Assembly: GCA_030068145.1 (NCBI GenBank)
Contig: JAPJBO010000003.1
Span: 124,001-188,000, forward strand
DNA: 64,000 nt
Direction of reading: 5' to 3'
Source: Diplonema papillatum
Taxonomy: Eukaryota > Euglenozoa > Diplonemea > Diplonemida > Diplonemidae
The notes under the pieces were generated by a model. It did not search any database, was not told where the DNA came from, and saw only the letters and a list, made by a program, of their open reading frames with translations. A program made the translations under genes and the position numbers. This document shows positions 9,844 to 20,013 of this stretch, piece by piece (position 1 is the first letter of the stretch; every line of letters begins with the position of its first letter).

Positions 9844-9965
9844 GGAAACTTTCTCTGTACGTGGTGTACGTGAGTTCTTCCGTCGAAGACGTTTCCTGAG
9901 CGGTCGTAGAGGTTGACTAATCGATAATAAAATACTTTCAGTTCTAAAGAACTGAAAGTTTTCTT
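9844..9965 (-). repeat. A2 internal repeat of the DIRS-like element
   Basis: A copy of the A1 end (16,192-16,312), with the shared block GGAAACTTTCTCTGTACGTG and the following 100 bp. It lies immediately next to B1, giving the B1-A2 junction expected of split direct repeats. Confidence 0.88.
9936..9961. repeat. 12-bp perfect hairpin at the A/B junction
   Basis: ACTTTCAGTTCT and AGAACTGAAAGT are separated by two A residues. The same hairpin closes A1 at about 16,286-16,311. Its place at the A-B boundary suggests a role in recombination of the circular intermediate or in transcript end formation; this is inference. Confidence 0.8.
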
Positions 9966-9966
9966 T

Positions 9967-10194
9967 ATTATCGTGGTCAACTCTACATACTTGGGGGCGT
10001 GATTGAGCCCCTCAGGCTCGAATCACTAAGCTGCGCATTGTAAGCGGTTCGTCCGTTCGAGAGTCTTCGGCTTGGGACTGCTCGTCTGCGATGGGAAAGA
10101 TCGGGCGATACACAGAGCCTTTCGTGTTAGATATGCATCTGGTACGCTCCGACAATGAGAAATCCAGGTAGCCGACAGAGATGTTTCCATTCCC
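9967..10194 (-). repeat. B1 internal repeat of the DIRS-like element
   Basis: Direct copy of B2 (8443-8668). The remaining 410 bp to the end of the RT ORF (10,195-10,605) hold no gene that I can support. Confidence 0.88.
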
Positions 10195-10605
10195 AACGCA
10201 GATCTCTGTCACTAGTTCCCATCGCAGAAGGAGAGATGCGTCGCAGGTTGTTCTCGAGGGCAATTTGTTGGTGTAAGGGAGATAGGGACCAACAACGTTG
10301 AATGTATTGTTCGTTGGAAGAAGGGTCACAAGAGCAAGCTGTAAACACCTGATTCAAGCGCAAGGATCGCATCCTTTGTTCAGCGTTTTAATTGAAGAAG
10401 CATCTTGTTAAGCTGGCCGAGTTTTCAAGCTCTAACTACGGCTGACTGTGAGAGGAGGAACGTGGAAAGGTACGTCATGCGTGGGCGTGGCTACGTTGTT
10501 CAGGTGCAGAAACGTTGGTGCGAAGATTGATCCGACTTGCATTTGGCCGGTGTCGGATACAGTGAGTTGGGAGATCGGAACACGGGACGATGGGTGAGAC
10601 TCAGC

Positions 10606-12723
10606 TTACACATCCCGCATTCTTCGGGTGAAGAGGACACTTTTGAAGTTTGGCACGTACTGGTACCCTCGTTCTTCGAGGTACCAAATGCGGCCCATTT
10701 GCCGGGAGGGAAGGTCGGCAATATTATGTGCTGATTCGACCCTCTCTAGCCACACCTCCATCGATCCTGAGGACACTGCCTCGAGCCAGAAGTTACGAAT
10801 CAAGGTATTAAATAACTGGTTCCGCGAGTATCCCTTTACGAGGGTCGCAAGAGAACAGACGTTATCAACGAAGAAATATTTCGGGATGTTTTTGAAGTCG
10901 TCTTCGAGGATAGAAACCGGAAAAAGGGTCTCGTGGAAGTCGTTCAAGTAACATTGAATCGAGACGACGACTTCTGTTTCGTACAGTTGGATGTTGTCGC
11001 GGTCGGCGGGATCGACGATATACTTATGGTGGTTCGTTCTGTCTACCGCAGAGAGTGCGTTTCCGTAAAATCGATGTTCTTTGTACGAAACGCAGAATCC
11101 GAGGGTGCCCAGCGTGGCGTCGGTGTAGATGATCATAGGCGTACGCGGTGACGATATGGCCTTGTAGTCGATGCGCCGATGAAATTGGGATCGAAGTATG
11201 GCTCCTTGCCACCACTCTAGGGCTGAACGTAGTCGTTCTCCCAGCTTTACCACGTTTACGGTCGAGTACTGCCTTGTTCGTATCGGGTGTATGTAGGCAC
11301 GTCCTACCGACCCGGTCATGCTCTGTTGAACAAAGCTGAGTTGACCAACAAGCTTTGCCGCTGCTTGTGGTGTCAGGCTGTCCTTCCGCAGGATCTCCTC
11401 GATGGTCGCCTTAAGTTTAGCCGACCTTTCGGTCGTGATAGCTAGGGAGGCCGATCCGGGAGACGAGACATCGATGCTCACGCCCAAATAGGATATGAGT
11501 TGCCCGATCCTCTTCTTCTTGTCACTGAAGATTAAACCGATGATGGTCGAGAAGAACTCTTGGAAGTCGAACGCCATCTGCTCGATGTCGTCGGCTCTTC
11601 CGAGTAGATGAAAGTCATCAAAATACCCGGATGCAGGAATACCCATGATTCTGCGCGCAGCTGCTGTTACAAACCGAGATAGGCAGTTGTAATCCAGAAC
11701 CGCCGACTCCGTCCCGAAGCAGAGCACGTTACTGAGGTACAGCTCAAGTTCGTGCGTTGCAGCATTGAGTGCGACGATCACTGCATACTTTCGTTGTGCT
11801 TTATCGGCGATCAACGATTTGTAAGCGTCCGACTGATCGAGGACGGCTTGTGCCTGCAGTACGACTCCGTTTTGAAACAAAGCAATAGCTGTCGCCACCA
11901 CGTTGTCAATGCCAAGAAGTGTTATTGGGGAGTGGATGCGGGTGACCTTATTCGTCGCTCGTCCGTTATCGCATCCACGGTGCTTCTCCCCTTGAACCAC
12001 GACGAACCTCCTGATCGGAATGAAGTGTTCCGTTGGGAGTGTCTCGACCGAGAAGGGACCCTCTAGCCATCCCTTTTCGACTTCTGCTTTCAACTGGGCA
12101 GAGATCTCGAGGAGATTCCCGTCACGTATGCTTTGTCGTCGGAGGGACTCCAGGAGGGGCTGCTGTTTGTTCTTCAGCTCTCTTTTCGTGGAGATGAACG
12201 ACTTTCGAGCGCTCCTGTTTTCAGGTTTCACGTCGAATACCCCTTCTTCGCACAAGTCATCGACAACTGGGAAACCAAACCCGAGTCTGTGAACGAATTC
12301 GTTCTTCACGCCCGGTTGTGCTGCTCCCATCAGCTCGAGAAGCTCCTCCACGACAGGTACGTTGATGCGAGACGCGATTGCTTTCGCAGGGTGATCCATA
12401 TCGAAGAACGAATTGAACCGCGCCGTGTCTTTCTTGCTACTCTTCGCTCTATCTTCCCAATATAGAAGACGGCTTGCTCGAAAGTTTTTGTTCTGTGCCG
12501 TCGAGTTCGTGGCGTAGATGAGCGTGCACTGGCGAAGGTCAGGATCGAGTTCTGCTGCGTCGAACGCTTGTGATTTGATTCGAGCTGTCAGCGCCACGTG
12601 GTCTTCCATTGATTTCGCCTGGAACGAGTAAAACACTCCCTTCTGTTTTTGATGGGGACGGTGCTCCTCGATGGATCGAAACGGCTGGGACTGTTCACGT
12701 TGATTCCCCGGTTCGCACCGCAA
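10606..12723 (-). CDS. Reverse transcriptase / RNase H of the DIRS-like element
   Basis: The 705-residue protein has RT motifs at about 225-415. Motif A contains DQSDAYKSL (Asp296/Asp299), motif B is LCFGTESAVLDYNCLSR, and the catalytic box is GYFDDFHLLGR (YFDD at 367-370). GQLISYLGVSID then follows, as in DIRS-type enzymes. An RNase H-like domain follows at about 525-680, with Asp535 in IIYTDATLGTLG, Glu582 in LYETEV, Asp620 in YFFVDN and Asp670 in HNIADLPSR. It lies 144 nt downstream of the gag-like ORF. No frameshift or stop interrupts it. It would copy the element RNA into cDNA. Confidence 0.88.
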   Translation of the reverse strand: MRCEPGNQREQSQPFRSIEEHRPHQKQKGVFYSFQAKSMEDHVALTARIKSQAFDAAELDPDLRQCTLIYATNSTAQNKNFRASRLLYWEDRAKSSKKDTARFNSFFDMDHPAKAIASRINVPVVEELLELMGAAQPGVKNEFVHRLGFGFPVVDDLCEEGVFDVKPENRSARKSFISTKRELKNKQQPLLESLRRQSIRDGNLLEISAQLKAEVEKGWLEGPFSVETLPTEHFIPIRRFVVVQGEKHRGCDNGRATNKVTRIHSPITLLGIDNVVATAIALFQNGVVLQAQAVLDQSDAYKSLIADKAQRKYAVIVALNAATHELELYLSNVLCFGTESAVLDYNCLSRFVTAAARRIMGIPASGYFDDFHLLGRADDIEQMAFDFQEFFSTIIGLIFSDKKKRIGQLISYLGVSIDVSSPGSASLAITTERSAKLKATIEEILRKDSLTPQAAAKLVGQLSFVQQSMTGSVGRAYIHPIRTRQYSTVNVVKLGERLRSALEWWQGAILRSQFHRRIDYKAISSPRTPMIIYTDATLGTLGFCVSYKEHRFYGNALSAVDRTNHHKYIVDPADRDNIQLYETEVVVSIQCYLNDFHETLFPVSILEDDFKNIPKYFFVDNVCSLATLVKGYSRNQLFNTLIRNFWLEAVSSGSMEVWLERVESAHNIADLPSRQMGRIWYLEERGYQYVPNFKSVLFTRRMRDV

Positions 12724-12867
12724 CCACAGCTTGTGAGTCAGATCTGCTGGTGGCGTCGACGAGGTGTAGAGAGCAGGATGAGATAGTATCGGGATGGTTG
12801 CGAAGGACGTTTGAGCAACTTCATGACGTTGGGGTGCTTGAGAATGGTGGACCGACAGCGGTGCTAG

Positions 12868-14133
12868 TCAGTTCTTCTGGCGCTTGCCCTTGAACCCGGG
12901 TTTGTTCGCCGTCGCACCTTTTCCGGAGGCCTTGCCGTAAGGTTCGTAGCGGTGCTGTTGTGGTGACGTCACGTTGCTGCTCCTTGTTTTAGCGGGTTTC
13001 GCTTGTTCGCGCTCGAGCTCAACTTTGTCTCTAAACCCTTTCAGCACCTCGCTGTCGATGTTCCCCATGAATGTTAGCGTATCCACGGTCGACACGTCTC
13101 GAGATAAGTCGGAAGCTTGCTTCAAAACGAAGTCCTCGTATCTGATCCCAGCTGCATAGGTGCCGCGCGAGGCTGTGTGGGATGCTGCCAGTGGCAGGAG
13201 TCCAACCACCATGACGATCAGACGCAATTGGTCCCTCTCCGGGACTGCATTGCATACTAGCAACGCAAGGGCATGACGAATCCGCATCAGCGTGTGAGTC
13301 GTGCCTGGCATGAAGTCTTTGTCGACTTTTGAGGACACATCGAGAAGGATTTTCTTGTGTGCTGTTTCTGCTGCTGCCTCCCCGAGATGGTCCTTGGCCT
13401 CTTGAAGGACCTCGTCGTTTAGGCGTGTGGTCATCGGAGAGAAGGCAATATTGTGTGCTTCGGCCCTGGTTGGGAAAAGCGGTGCTTTCTTCGGTGAGAA
13501 GTCAACAGGGATCTTGACCCCTGCCTCCATCTGGAGGAGTATCGCTCTGACTAGCGGGATATCGGGCTTCAATACCGTCGGAACATCATGCAGGTTTAAT
13601 TGACGCAGTCTTTGGTCAATGTTCACCATTCTGCGCGGTTCGCCCTTAATTTTTCCTGTTCCATCTTGTTTTGGTAGCCTCAGACCAAACGCGCGGATGA
13701 TCCCCGCGTTCGCGCAGCTCATCCCTCCCGCGATCAGGTCCGCGATTGGGATTGCGATTCCGGCCATCGTTTCCAGGTCAGGCATGCTCCATTTCTTCAG
13801 CGCTGCGTACAACTCCTTCACTTCCGTCACAGAAGGCGGGTCCATCCTTTCTTCTTTCACGGCACACAGTTCAAGGCTGATGATGGCAAGTGAGGCCCTT
13901 TTGACGGCGTCTGCGTCTGCTTCGGCCGATCTCACAAATTCATCATATAGATCGGCGGCATGCTGGTCGATTCCGGCTTCGACTGCGTCCGGCAAAGCCT
14001 TTTTAGCGGTGGCGGCGGCCCTCAGATCAGCCTTGTGCGCAATGATGAAGGAAACGCTGTCCATTCTTCTATTCTTTGAGAAAAGAATTCGAGCCTGGCG
14101 ATATGTCGATATTACTGGTATGGGAACTTCCAT
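12868..14133 (-). CDS. Gag-like ORF1 of the DIRS-like element
   Basis: 421 residues, rich in Ala, Lys and Asp, with no recognised domain and no zinc knuckle. The C-terminus is basic and Gly/Lys-rich (KASGKGATANKPGFKGKRQKN in part), typical of nucleic-acid-binding tails. Its position first in the element, before RT, and its composition argue for a structural Gag role. The start is the first Met on the minus strand after the satellite leader. Confidence 0.7.
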   Translation of the reverse strand: MEVPIPVISTYRQARILFSKNRRMDSVSFIIAHKADLRAAATAKKALPDAVEAGIDQHAADLYDEFVRSAEADADAVKRASLAIISLELCAVKEERMDPPSVTEVKELYAALKKWSMPDLETMAGIAIPIADLIAGGMSCANAGIIRAFGLRLPKQDGTGKIKGEPRRMVNIDQRLRQLNLHDVPTVLKPDIPLVRAILLQMEAGVKIPVDFSPKKAPLFPTRAEAHNIAFSPMTTRLNDEVLQEAKDHLGEAAAETAHKKILLDVSSKVDKDFMPGTTHTLMRIRHALALLVCNAVPERDQLRLIVMVVGLLPLAASHTASRGTYAAGIRYEDFVLKQASDLSRDVSTVDTLTFMGNIDSEVLKGFRDKVELEREQAKPAKTRSSNVTSPQQHRYEPYGKASGKGATANKPGFKGKRQKN

Positions 14134-14239
14134 AAGTATGGCCTGTCCAACAGACAGACAGCGGTGTGCCGCATGTACTTACAAGTAGTCTTATGGCGTG
14201 TCCCGCCCTACTACGATTCACAGAAGCTTGTTAATGTGT

Positions 14240-16130
14240 GTTGCCAGCCCAGCGGCACTTACGGCGGTGTCCTGCCCCATTGGGACTTACGGAAGTCTGG
14301 TGCCTGCCCAACGGACTTAAGGCGGTGTCCGCCTGCCACGGCATTTTCCTGCTGCTTCGGGACTTACAGAATTGTTGTGCGTCCACGGACATACGGTGTT
14401 GTCCTGCGCTCTCGGGACCTTGCCTGCCCGACGGACTTACGGACGGTAGTCTGGTGCCTGCCCAACGGACATACGGCGGTGTCCTGCCCCATTGGGACTT
14501 ACGGAAATCTGGTGCCTGCCAACGAACTTCGGCGGTGTCCTGCCCCATTGGGACTTACGGAGGTCTGGTGCCTGCCCAACGGACTTACGGCGGTATCCTG
14601 CCCCATTGGGACTTACGGAAGTCTGGTGCCTGCCCAACGGACTTACGGCGGTATCCTGCCCCATCGGGACTTACGGAAGTCTGGTGCCTGCCCAACGGAC
14701 TTACGGCGGTATCCTGCCCCATCGGGACTTACGGAAGTCTGGTGCCTGCCCAACGGACTTACGGCGGTATCCTGCCCCATCGGGACTTACGGAAGTCTGG
14801 TGCCTGCCCAACGGACTTACGGCGGTATCCTGCCCCATCGGGACTTACGGAAGTCTGGTGCCTGCCCAACGGACTTACGGCGGTATCCTGCCCCATCGGG
14901 ACTTACGGAAGTCTGGTGCCTGCCCAACGGACTTACGGCGGTATCCTGCCCCATCGGGACTTACGGTCGTTTGTTGCCTGCCCAACGGACTTACGGCGGT
15001 ATCCTGCCCCATTGGGACTTACGGAAGTCTGGTGCCTGCCCAACGGACTTACGGCGGTATCCTGCCCCATCGGGACTTACGGAAGTCTGGTGCCTGCCCA
15101 ACGGACTTACGGCGGTATCCTGCCCCATCGGGACTTACGGAAGTTTGTTGCCTGCCCAACGGACTTACGGCGGTATCCTGCCCCATTGGGACTTACGGAA
15201 GTCTGGTGCCTGCCCAACGGACTTACGGCGGTATCCTGCCCCATCGGGACTTACGGAAGTCTGGTGCCTGCCCAACGGACTTACGGCGGTATCCTGCCCC
15301 ATCGGGACTTACGGAAGTCTGGTGCCTGCCCAACGGACTTACGGCGGTATCCTGCCCCATCGGGACTTACGGTCGTTTGTTGCCTGCCCAACGGACTTAC
15401 GGCGGTATCCTGCCCCATTGGGACTTACGGAAGTCTGGTGCCTGCCCAACGGACTTACGGCGGTATCCTGCCCCATCGGGACTTACGGAAGTCTGGTGCC
15501 TGCCCAACGGACTTACGGCGGTATCCTGCCCCATCGGGACTTACAGTCGTTTGTTGCCTGCCCAACGGACTTACGGCGGTATCCTGTCCCATTGGGACTT
15601 ACGGAAGTCTGGTGCCTGCCCAACGGACTTACGGCGACTTACGGTCGTTTGTTGCCTGCCCAACGGACTTACCATGCAGGGTCAAAACCTTGTGTCTTTT
15701 TGAAAACGGCAAAAAAAAAAAATCCGGAAAAAAATTGGGTTTTTTGAGTTTTAAAAGTTTGGAACAAACTCTGCAGTAATTTTTGAGGAAGTTGAGCAAA
15801 AAAATTTTTTTCCAAAAAATTTTTTAGGGCTCCATCGGCCCCGCAGGAGCGTTTTAAAAAGACACAAGGTTTTGACCCTGCATGTTACAGCGGTATCCTG
15901 CCCCATCGGGACTTACGGAAGTCTGGTGCCTGCCCAACGGACTTACGGCGGTATCCTGCCCCATTGGGACTTACGGTAGTTTGTTGCCTGCCCAACGGAC
16001 TTACGGCGGTATCCTGCCCCAATGGGACTTACGGAAGTCTGGTGCCTGCCCAACGGACTTACGGCGACTTACGGTCGTTTGTTGCCTGCCCAACGGACTT
16101 ACGGCGGTATCCTGCCCCATTGGGACCTGC
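14240..16130. repeat. 58-bp satellite in the DIRS-like leader
   Basis: About 30 units of 58 bp repeat between A1 and the gag-like ORF; each unit contains GGACTTACGGCGGTATCCTG and a second ACTTACGG half-unit. Several units differ only at CATTGGG/CATCGGG or AAGTCTGG/TCGTTTGTT. Because units lack stop codons in three frames, long overlapping open frames arise; I do not regard them as genes. A small TIR element interrupts the array at 15,673-15,884. Confidence 0.93.
15673..15884. mobile_element. CATGCAGGG-family element inside the 58-bp satellite
   Basis: Inserted into a satellite unit, with a TTAC duplication at 15,669-15,672 and 15,885-15,888. The neighbouring units show TTAC once at this site, so the target duplication is exactly 4 bp and the ends of the element are CATG...CATG. 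Confidence 0.93.
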
Positions 16131-16191
16131 AGAGTTGTCAGATGCGGCGTCTTGTCCATACCTTTGGTGTGTTGATTAGCCTCAACAACCA

Positions 16192-16312
16192 GGAAACTTT
16201 CTCTGTACGTGGTGTACGTGAGTTCTTCCGTCGAAGACGTTTCCTGAGCGGTCGTAGAGGTTGACTAATCGATAATAAAATACTTTCAGTTCTAAAGAAC
16301 TGAAAGTTTTCT
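16192..16312 (-). repeat. A1 terminal repeat of the DIRS-like element
   Basis: Copy of A2 (9844-9965) ending in the same 12-bp hairpin. Its outer edge merges with the T-run of the split small element, so the last few bases cannot be assigned. Confidence 0.87.
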
Positions 16313-16364
16313 TTTTTTTTTGGCCATTTCCAAAAAGACACAAGGTTTTGACCCTGCATGGTAT

Positions 16365-16540
16365 GTCGATGCCAAGCGAGAAAGTATACTCGCGACCGAC
16401 GAGCCCTTCTGTGACTCGTGCAATTTGTCCAGGTACAGGACAAAGTCAGTTTTTGACGGCTTCCTCGTTTTGATTTTGGCAAACGTTGCGAACGCTTCCC
16501 ACTCCGCCTCGTACACAGGTGCACTTTTTGCGAGGGGTCT
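16365..16540 (-). pseudogene. Crypton-like tyrosine recombinase, N-terminal fragment
   Basis: The minus frame encodes YEAEWEAFATFAKIKTR and then VLYLDKLHESQKGSSVASI, consistent with the SAM-like N-terminal domain of a tyrosine recombinase. The frame is cut by the GTAT-flanked insertion and continues at 8271. Compared with the plus copy at 17,027 it lacks the first exon-like segment, a deletion at a GCAAAA microhomology near 16,530. Confidence 0.6.
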
Positions 16541-16905
16541 CCCCTACAGATTTCTGCCTACGACCTTATTTTGCGCCGCCAGCTATTTTCAGTCGGAAAA
16601 ATAAACGAATTTATTGGGAAAAATAAATTCCCTCTGGTGGAAATGGCTTGCGGAGCGTGACGATAAATTTCGTTTATTTTTTGACAGGATTCCGTTGTGT
16701 TTACACAGGCCGGACAAATAAACGAATTTATTTTTTTCCGATCTCGGAATTTATTTTGCGCCGCCAGCTATTTTCAGTCGAAACAAATAAATGAAATTTA
16801 TTGTCCCTAGGGAAATAAATTCGTTTATTTTTCCGACTGAAAATAGCTGGCGGCGCAAAATAAGGTCGTAGGCAGAAATCTGTAGGGGAGACCCCTCGCA
16901 AAATT
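16541..16905. repeat. Head-to-head inverted 5' regions of two YR elements
   Basis: GCGCCGCCAGCTATTTTCAG occurs inverted at about 16,571 and 16,840, and AGAAATCTGTAGGGGAGACC flanks it on both sides in opposite orientations. The spacer (about 16,606-16,800) is itself repeated inverted at 17,860-18,065. The arrangement puts two diverging copies of the same element back to back. Confidence 0.7.
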
Positions 16906-17026
16906 TTTTTTCTCCCTGTGGTGAGTGAAATCGCGTGTTTTGAGCTCGTTTTGAGTCTAATTCATCCTTTCTGATCCTGCCAACTGTGAAAACAGCCCAA
17001 GGACAGAGGAAGAAATCAAAATCCCG

Positions 17027-17452
17027 ATGCCGTCGAAGCGCCAGCGCGAGGCAGATGACTTTCTGAAGAACGCCAAGGTGCCTGCAAAAAGTGCACCTGT
17101 GTACGAGGCGGAGTGGGAAGCGTTCGCAACGTTTGCCAAAATCAAAACGAGGCTCGTCAGTGGCTATCAAGAACTCGACCGCAACACTTGTCAGCAGCGC
17201 TCATCCAACAGTCCTACCCAGCACGACAGCACCTGTGCAGTCCTTCATGCAAGCGCCCATGCAAGCAGCATCGTATGTTGTGAACTACAACGTCAACCTG
17301 CCGGGACTCCCCCAGTTGCAGCAGAACAACCAGGCACATTGATCTGTGACCTGTCACTTACAACAACTCCACTCCTACACAACGTTCTGCTACGCAATGT
17401 CTCAGACACACAACGTTCTGCCGCGCACATTTGCTACGCAACGTTCTGCTAA
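17027..17452 (+). pseudogene. Internally deleted copy of the YR element gene
   Basis: Begins MPSKRQREADDFLKNAKVPA and continues to FATFAKIKTR, matching the N-terminal fragment at 16,365-16,540. It then jumps directly to the Ser/Thr-rich tail (SSNSPTQHDSTCAVLHAS) that ends the fragment at 7606-8271. The whole catalytic core is missing. This is the expected form of a non-autonomous derivative. It matters because it preserves empty target sites for the PLE and for a small TIR element. Confidence 0.7.
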
Positions 17453-17563
17453 ACACCAACGTAACTGCAATGCAATATGCTCAACGTCTTACACAACGTT
17501 CTGCCGTGCACATTTGCTACGCAACGTTCTGCTAGACACCAACATAACTGCAAAGCAGTATGG

Positions 17564-17815
17564 TTTTCTTTCCATCCTCGGGAATTTATTTTTCCCAATA
17601 AAATCATTTATTCGGCAATAATTTCCGCCAATTTTGCCTCGGTGTCGGTTTTAGTCCCTCGGGAGGCCCTCGGGGGGGTTTGCAACCCCTCGCCACTCGC
17701 TCTGCTCGTGGCTCGGGGTTGCAAACCCCCCCTCGGGCCTCCCTCGGGACTAAAACCGACACCTCGACAAAATAAACGGAAATTATCTTGCCGAATAAAT
17801 GCTTATTATTTCGCC
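17564..17815 (+). repeat. Palindromic 3' end of a YR element, copy 2
   Basis: Inverted copy of 833-1050, with the same long hairpin around a GC-rich centre. Similarity to the left copy ends at GCTTATTATT, which marks the probable element terminus. Confidence 0.75.
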
Positions 17816-17817
17816 GC

Positions 17818-18065
17818 CAGCTATTTTCAGTCGGAAAAATAAACGAATTTATTTCCCTAGGGACAATAAATTTCATTTATTTGTTTCGACTGAAAATAGC
17901 TGGCGGCGCAAAATAAATTCCGAGATCGGAAAAAAATAAATTCGTTTATTTGTCCGGCCTGTGTAAACACAACGGAATCCTGTCAAAAAATAAACGAAAT
18001 TTATCGTCACGCTCCGCAAGCCATTTCCACCAGAGGGAATTTATTTTTCCCAATAAAATTCTTTT
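17818..18065. repeat. Inverted arm matching 16,590-16,840
   Basis: A/T-rich arm with AAATAAACGAATTTATTT motifs and the unique core TTGTCCGGCCTGTGTAAACA. It is complementary to the spacer between the two YR copies. It ends next to the residual 30-bp satellite. Confidence 0.7.
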
Positions 18066-18080
18066 TTCGTGACTATAATG

Positions 18081-18545
18081 GTGTGATCCATATAGTACGG
18101 TGAAACCATGGTAGAACTACGGAAGAACTACGGAAAACTGGAAAGGGGTGTCCAAAAATTATTTTTTCCGGCGCTCGGGATTTTTTCAGGAACCCGGGTT
18201 TCGGCTAGGGGGTAATGCTTTTCAGACGGGGTTTCCGCACCTTTTCATGCAGCCTTTTGATGACATTTGAGCACTGGGAGCGAAAGAAATGTGAAAACAG
18301 GGGTTCGCCAAGAGGAAATGAGAAGTGAACGGAGAAGTGAAGGAGGCTGACGATGTTGTTCGACCAGGCTCAAGCTTTGGCATCCGCGCATCCTGGACGT
18401 GACTGAGCTAGCTTTGCTGCCACCTTCTTTTGGTCCAAAAAATTTTCGGAATTTTTTCGGATTTTTTTTTTTGGCCAAATTTTTTTTGGAAAATTTTCGG
18501 ATTTTTTTTTTTGGCCTGAAAATATTTTCGGGAAAATTTGGTCAC
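18081..18545. other. No gene seen
   Basis: A/T-rich runs with TTTTTTGGCC patches near 18,440-18,530. No coding signal is visible. Confidence 0.5.
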
Positions 18546-18860
18546 AATCCCAAAAAAGGTAGAGATAAGGGCGCAAACCCCAAAAAAGGTCGAGATAAGG
18601 GCGCAACCCCCAAAAAAGGTCGAGATAAGGGCGCAACCCTCAAAAAAGGTCGAGATAAGGGAACAACCCCCAAAAAAGGTCGAGATAAGGGAACAAGCCA
18701 AAAACGGGCCAAAAAGGTAGAGATAAGGGTGCAGCTCAAAAAGGTAGAGATAAGGGCGCATCTCAAAAAGGTCGAGATAAGGGCGCAACCCAAAAACGGG
18801 CCAAAAAGGTCGAGATAAGGTCGCAACCCAGAAATGGGCAAAAGAGGTACCGATAAGGTC
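18546..18860. repeat. Satellite of about 30 bp (AAAAAAGGTCGAGATAAGGG units)
   Basis: About ten units of AAAAAAGGTCGAGATAAGGG with a variable tail. A related AAAAAAGGTCGAGTTGGCG unit forms another array at 23,530-23,690. Confidence 0.88.
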
Positions 18861-18944
18861 TCATGAGACGGTATCGGGACCGCCGCCTCATTCAACTGGG
18901 TGTCCATGGCTTCGTCGATTGCTTCAGTGGTGGTGGAAAGAAGT

Positions 18945-19975
18945 TCTTGGAGGCAGGTCTTTAGTCACAGTCGCACAAGGCATTTTACCAGGAAAATTCT
19001 TTAGTCACAGTCGCGATTGTGAGTCATGGCATTTTTCACTATGAAAATCTTTAGTCACAGACGCGATTGTGACCTTTAACATTTTCACTATGAAAATCTT
19101 TAGTCACAGTCGCAATGCAAAATTTTGCTTTACCTTGGAAAAACCTTTAGTCACAGTCACACAAGGCATTTTACCAGGAAAATTCTTTAGTCACAGTCGC
19201 GATTGTGACCCTTCACATTTTCACTATGAAAATCTTTAGTCACAGTCGCGATTGTGGCCCTTAACATTTTCACCATGAAAATCTTTAGTCACAGTCGCAA
19301 TGCAAAATTTTGCTTTACCTTGGAAAAACCTTTAGTCACAGTCGCACAAGGCATTTTACCAGGAAAATTCTTTAGTCACAGTCGCGATTGTGACCCTTCA
19401 CATTTTCACTATGAAAATCTTTAGTCACAGTCGCGATTGTGGCCCTTCACATTTTCACTATGAAAATCTTTAGTCACAGTCGCGATTGTGACCCTTCACA
19501 TTTTCACTATGAAAATCTTTAGTCACAGTCGCGATTGTGACCCTTCACATTTTCACTATGAAAATCTTTAGTCACAGTCGCGATTGTGACCCTTCACATT
19601 TTCACTATGAAAATCTTTAGTCACAGTCGCGATTGTGGCCCTTCACATTTTCACTATGAAAATCTTTAGTCACAGTCGCGATTGTGACCCTTCACATTTT
19701 CACTATGAAAATCTTTAGTCACAGTCGCGATTGTGGCCCTTAACATTTTCACTATGAAAATCTTTAGTCACAGTCGCGATTGTGACCCTTCACATTTTCA
19801 CTATGAAAATCTTTAGTCACAGTCGCGATTGTGACCCTTCACATTTTCACTATGAAAATCTTTAGTCACAGTCGCGATTGTGGCCCTTACATTTTCACTA
19901 TGAAAATCTTTAGTCACAGTCGCGATTGTGGCCCTTATGAAAATCTTTAGTCACAGTCGCGATTGTGACCCTTCA
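18945..19975. repeat. 49-bp satellite
   Basis: About twenty units built on CTTTAGTCACAGTCGCGATT followed by gtgacccttcacattttcactatgaaaat. The first third is less regular and contains a variant unit with GCAATGCAAAATTTTGCTTT. Internal order (unit types repeated in blocks) suggests expansion of multi-unit segments. Confidence 0.93.
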
Positions 19976-20013
19976 CATCGGACCTTGACTCCGCCGACCT
20001 TGACTCCGCCTAT

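Larger units (their letters stand above)
8443..16315 (-). mobile_element. DIRS/Ngaro-like retroelement with split direct repeats
   Basis: Reading on the minus strand the order is A1 (16,312-16,192), 58-bp satellite, gag-like ORF, RT/RNase H ORF, B1 (10,194-9967), A2 (9965-9844), tyrosine recombinase ORF, B2 (8668-8443). Direct repeats arranged A1...B1-A2...B2 are the hallmark of the Ngaro/PAT/kangaroo type of tyrosine-recombinase retroelement, which integrates by recombination and makes no target duplication. None is seen here: both ends merge into the T-rich target. Total length is about 7.9 kb. All three ORFs are open, so it may be recent or active. Confidence 0.88.
8276..16360. mobile_element. 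CATGCAGGG-family element split by a DIRS-like retroelement
   Basis: The left part (8276-8442) carries the terminal inverted repeat, the GC block and the body of the small element. The right part (about 16,313-16,360) carries the other inverted end. The two are joined by a GTAT duplication, at 8272-8275 and 16,361-16,364. The split lies in the A/T-rich stretch near one end. Between the halves sits a complete DIRS/Ngaro-like element, so the small element landed first and was then used as a target. Confidence 0.88.

Noticed and set aside
14164-15779. Open frames of 403-527 codons in the 58-bp satellite
   Set aside because: They are by-products of a stop-free unit and exist in three frames at once; peptides only repeat the unit.
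18945-19975. CRISPR-like regular array
   Set aside because: The 49-bp units are contiguous, without unique spacers, and the window is eukaryotic; this is a satellite.
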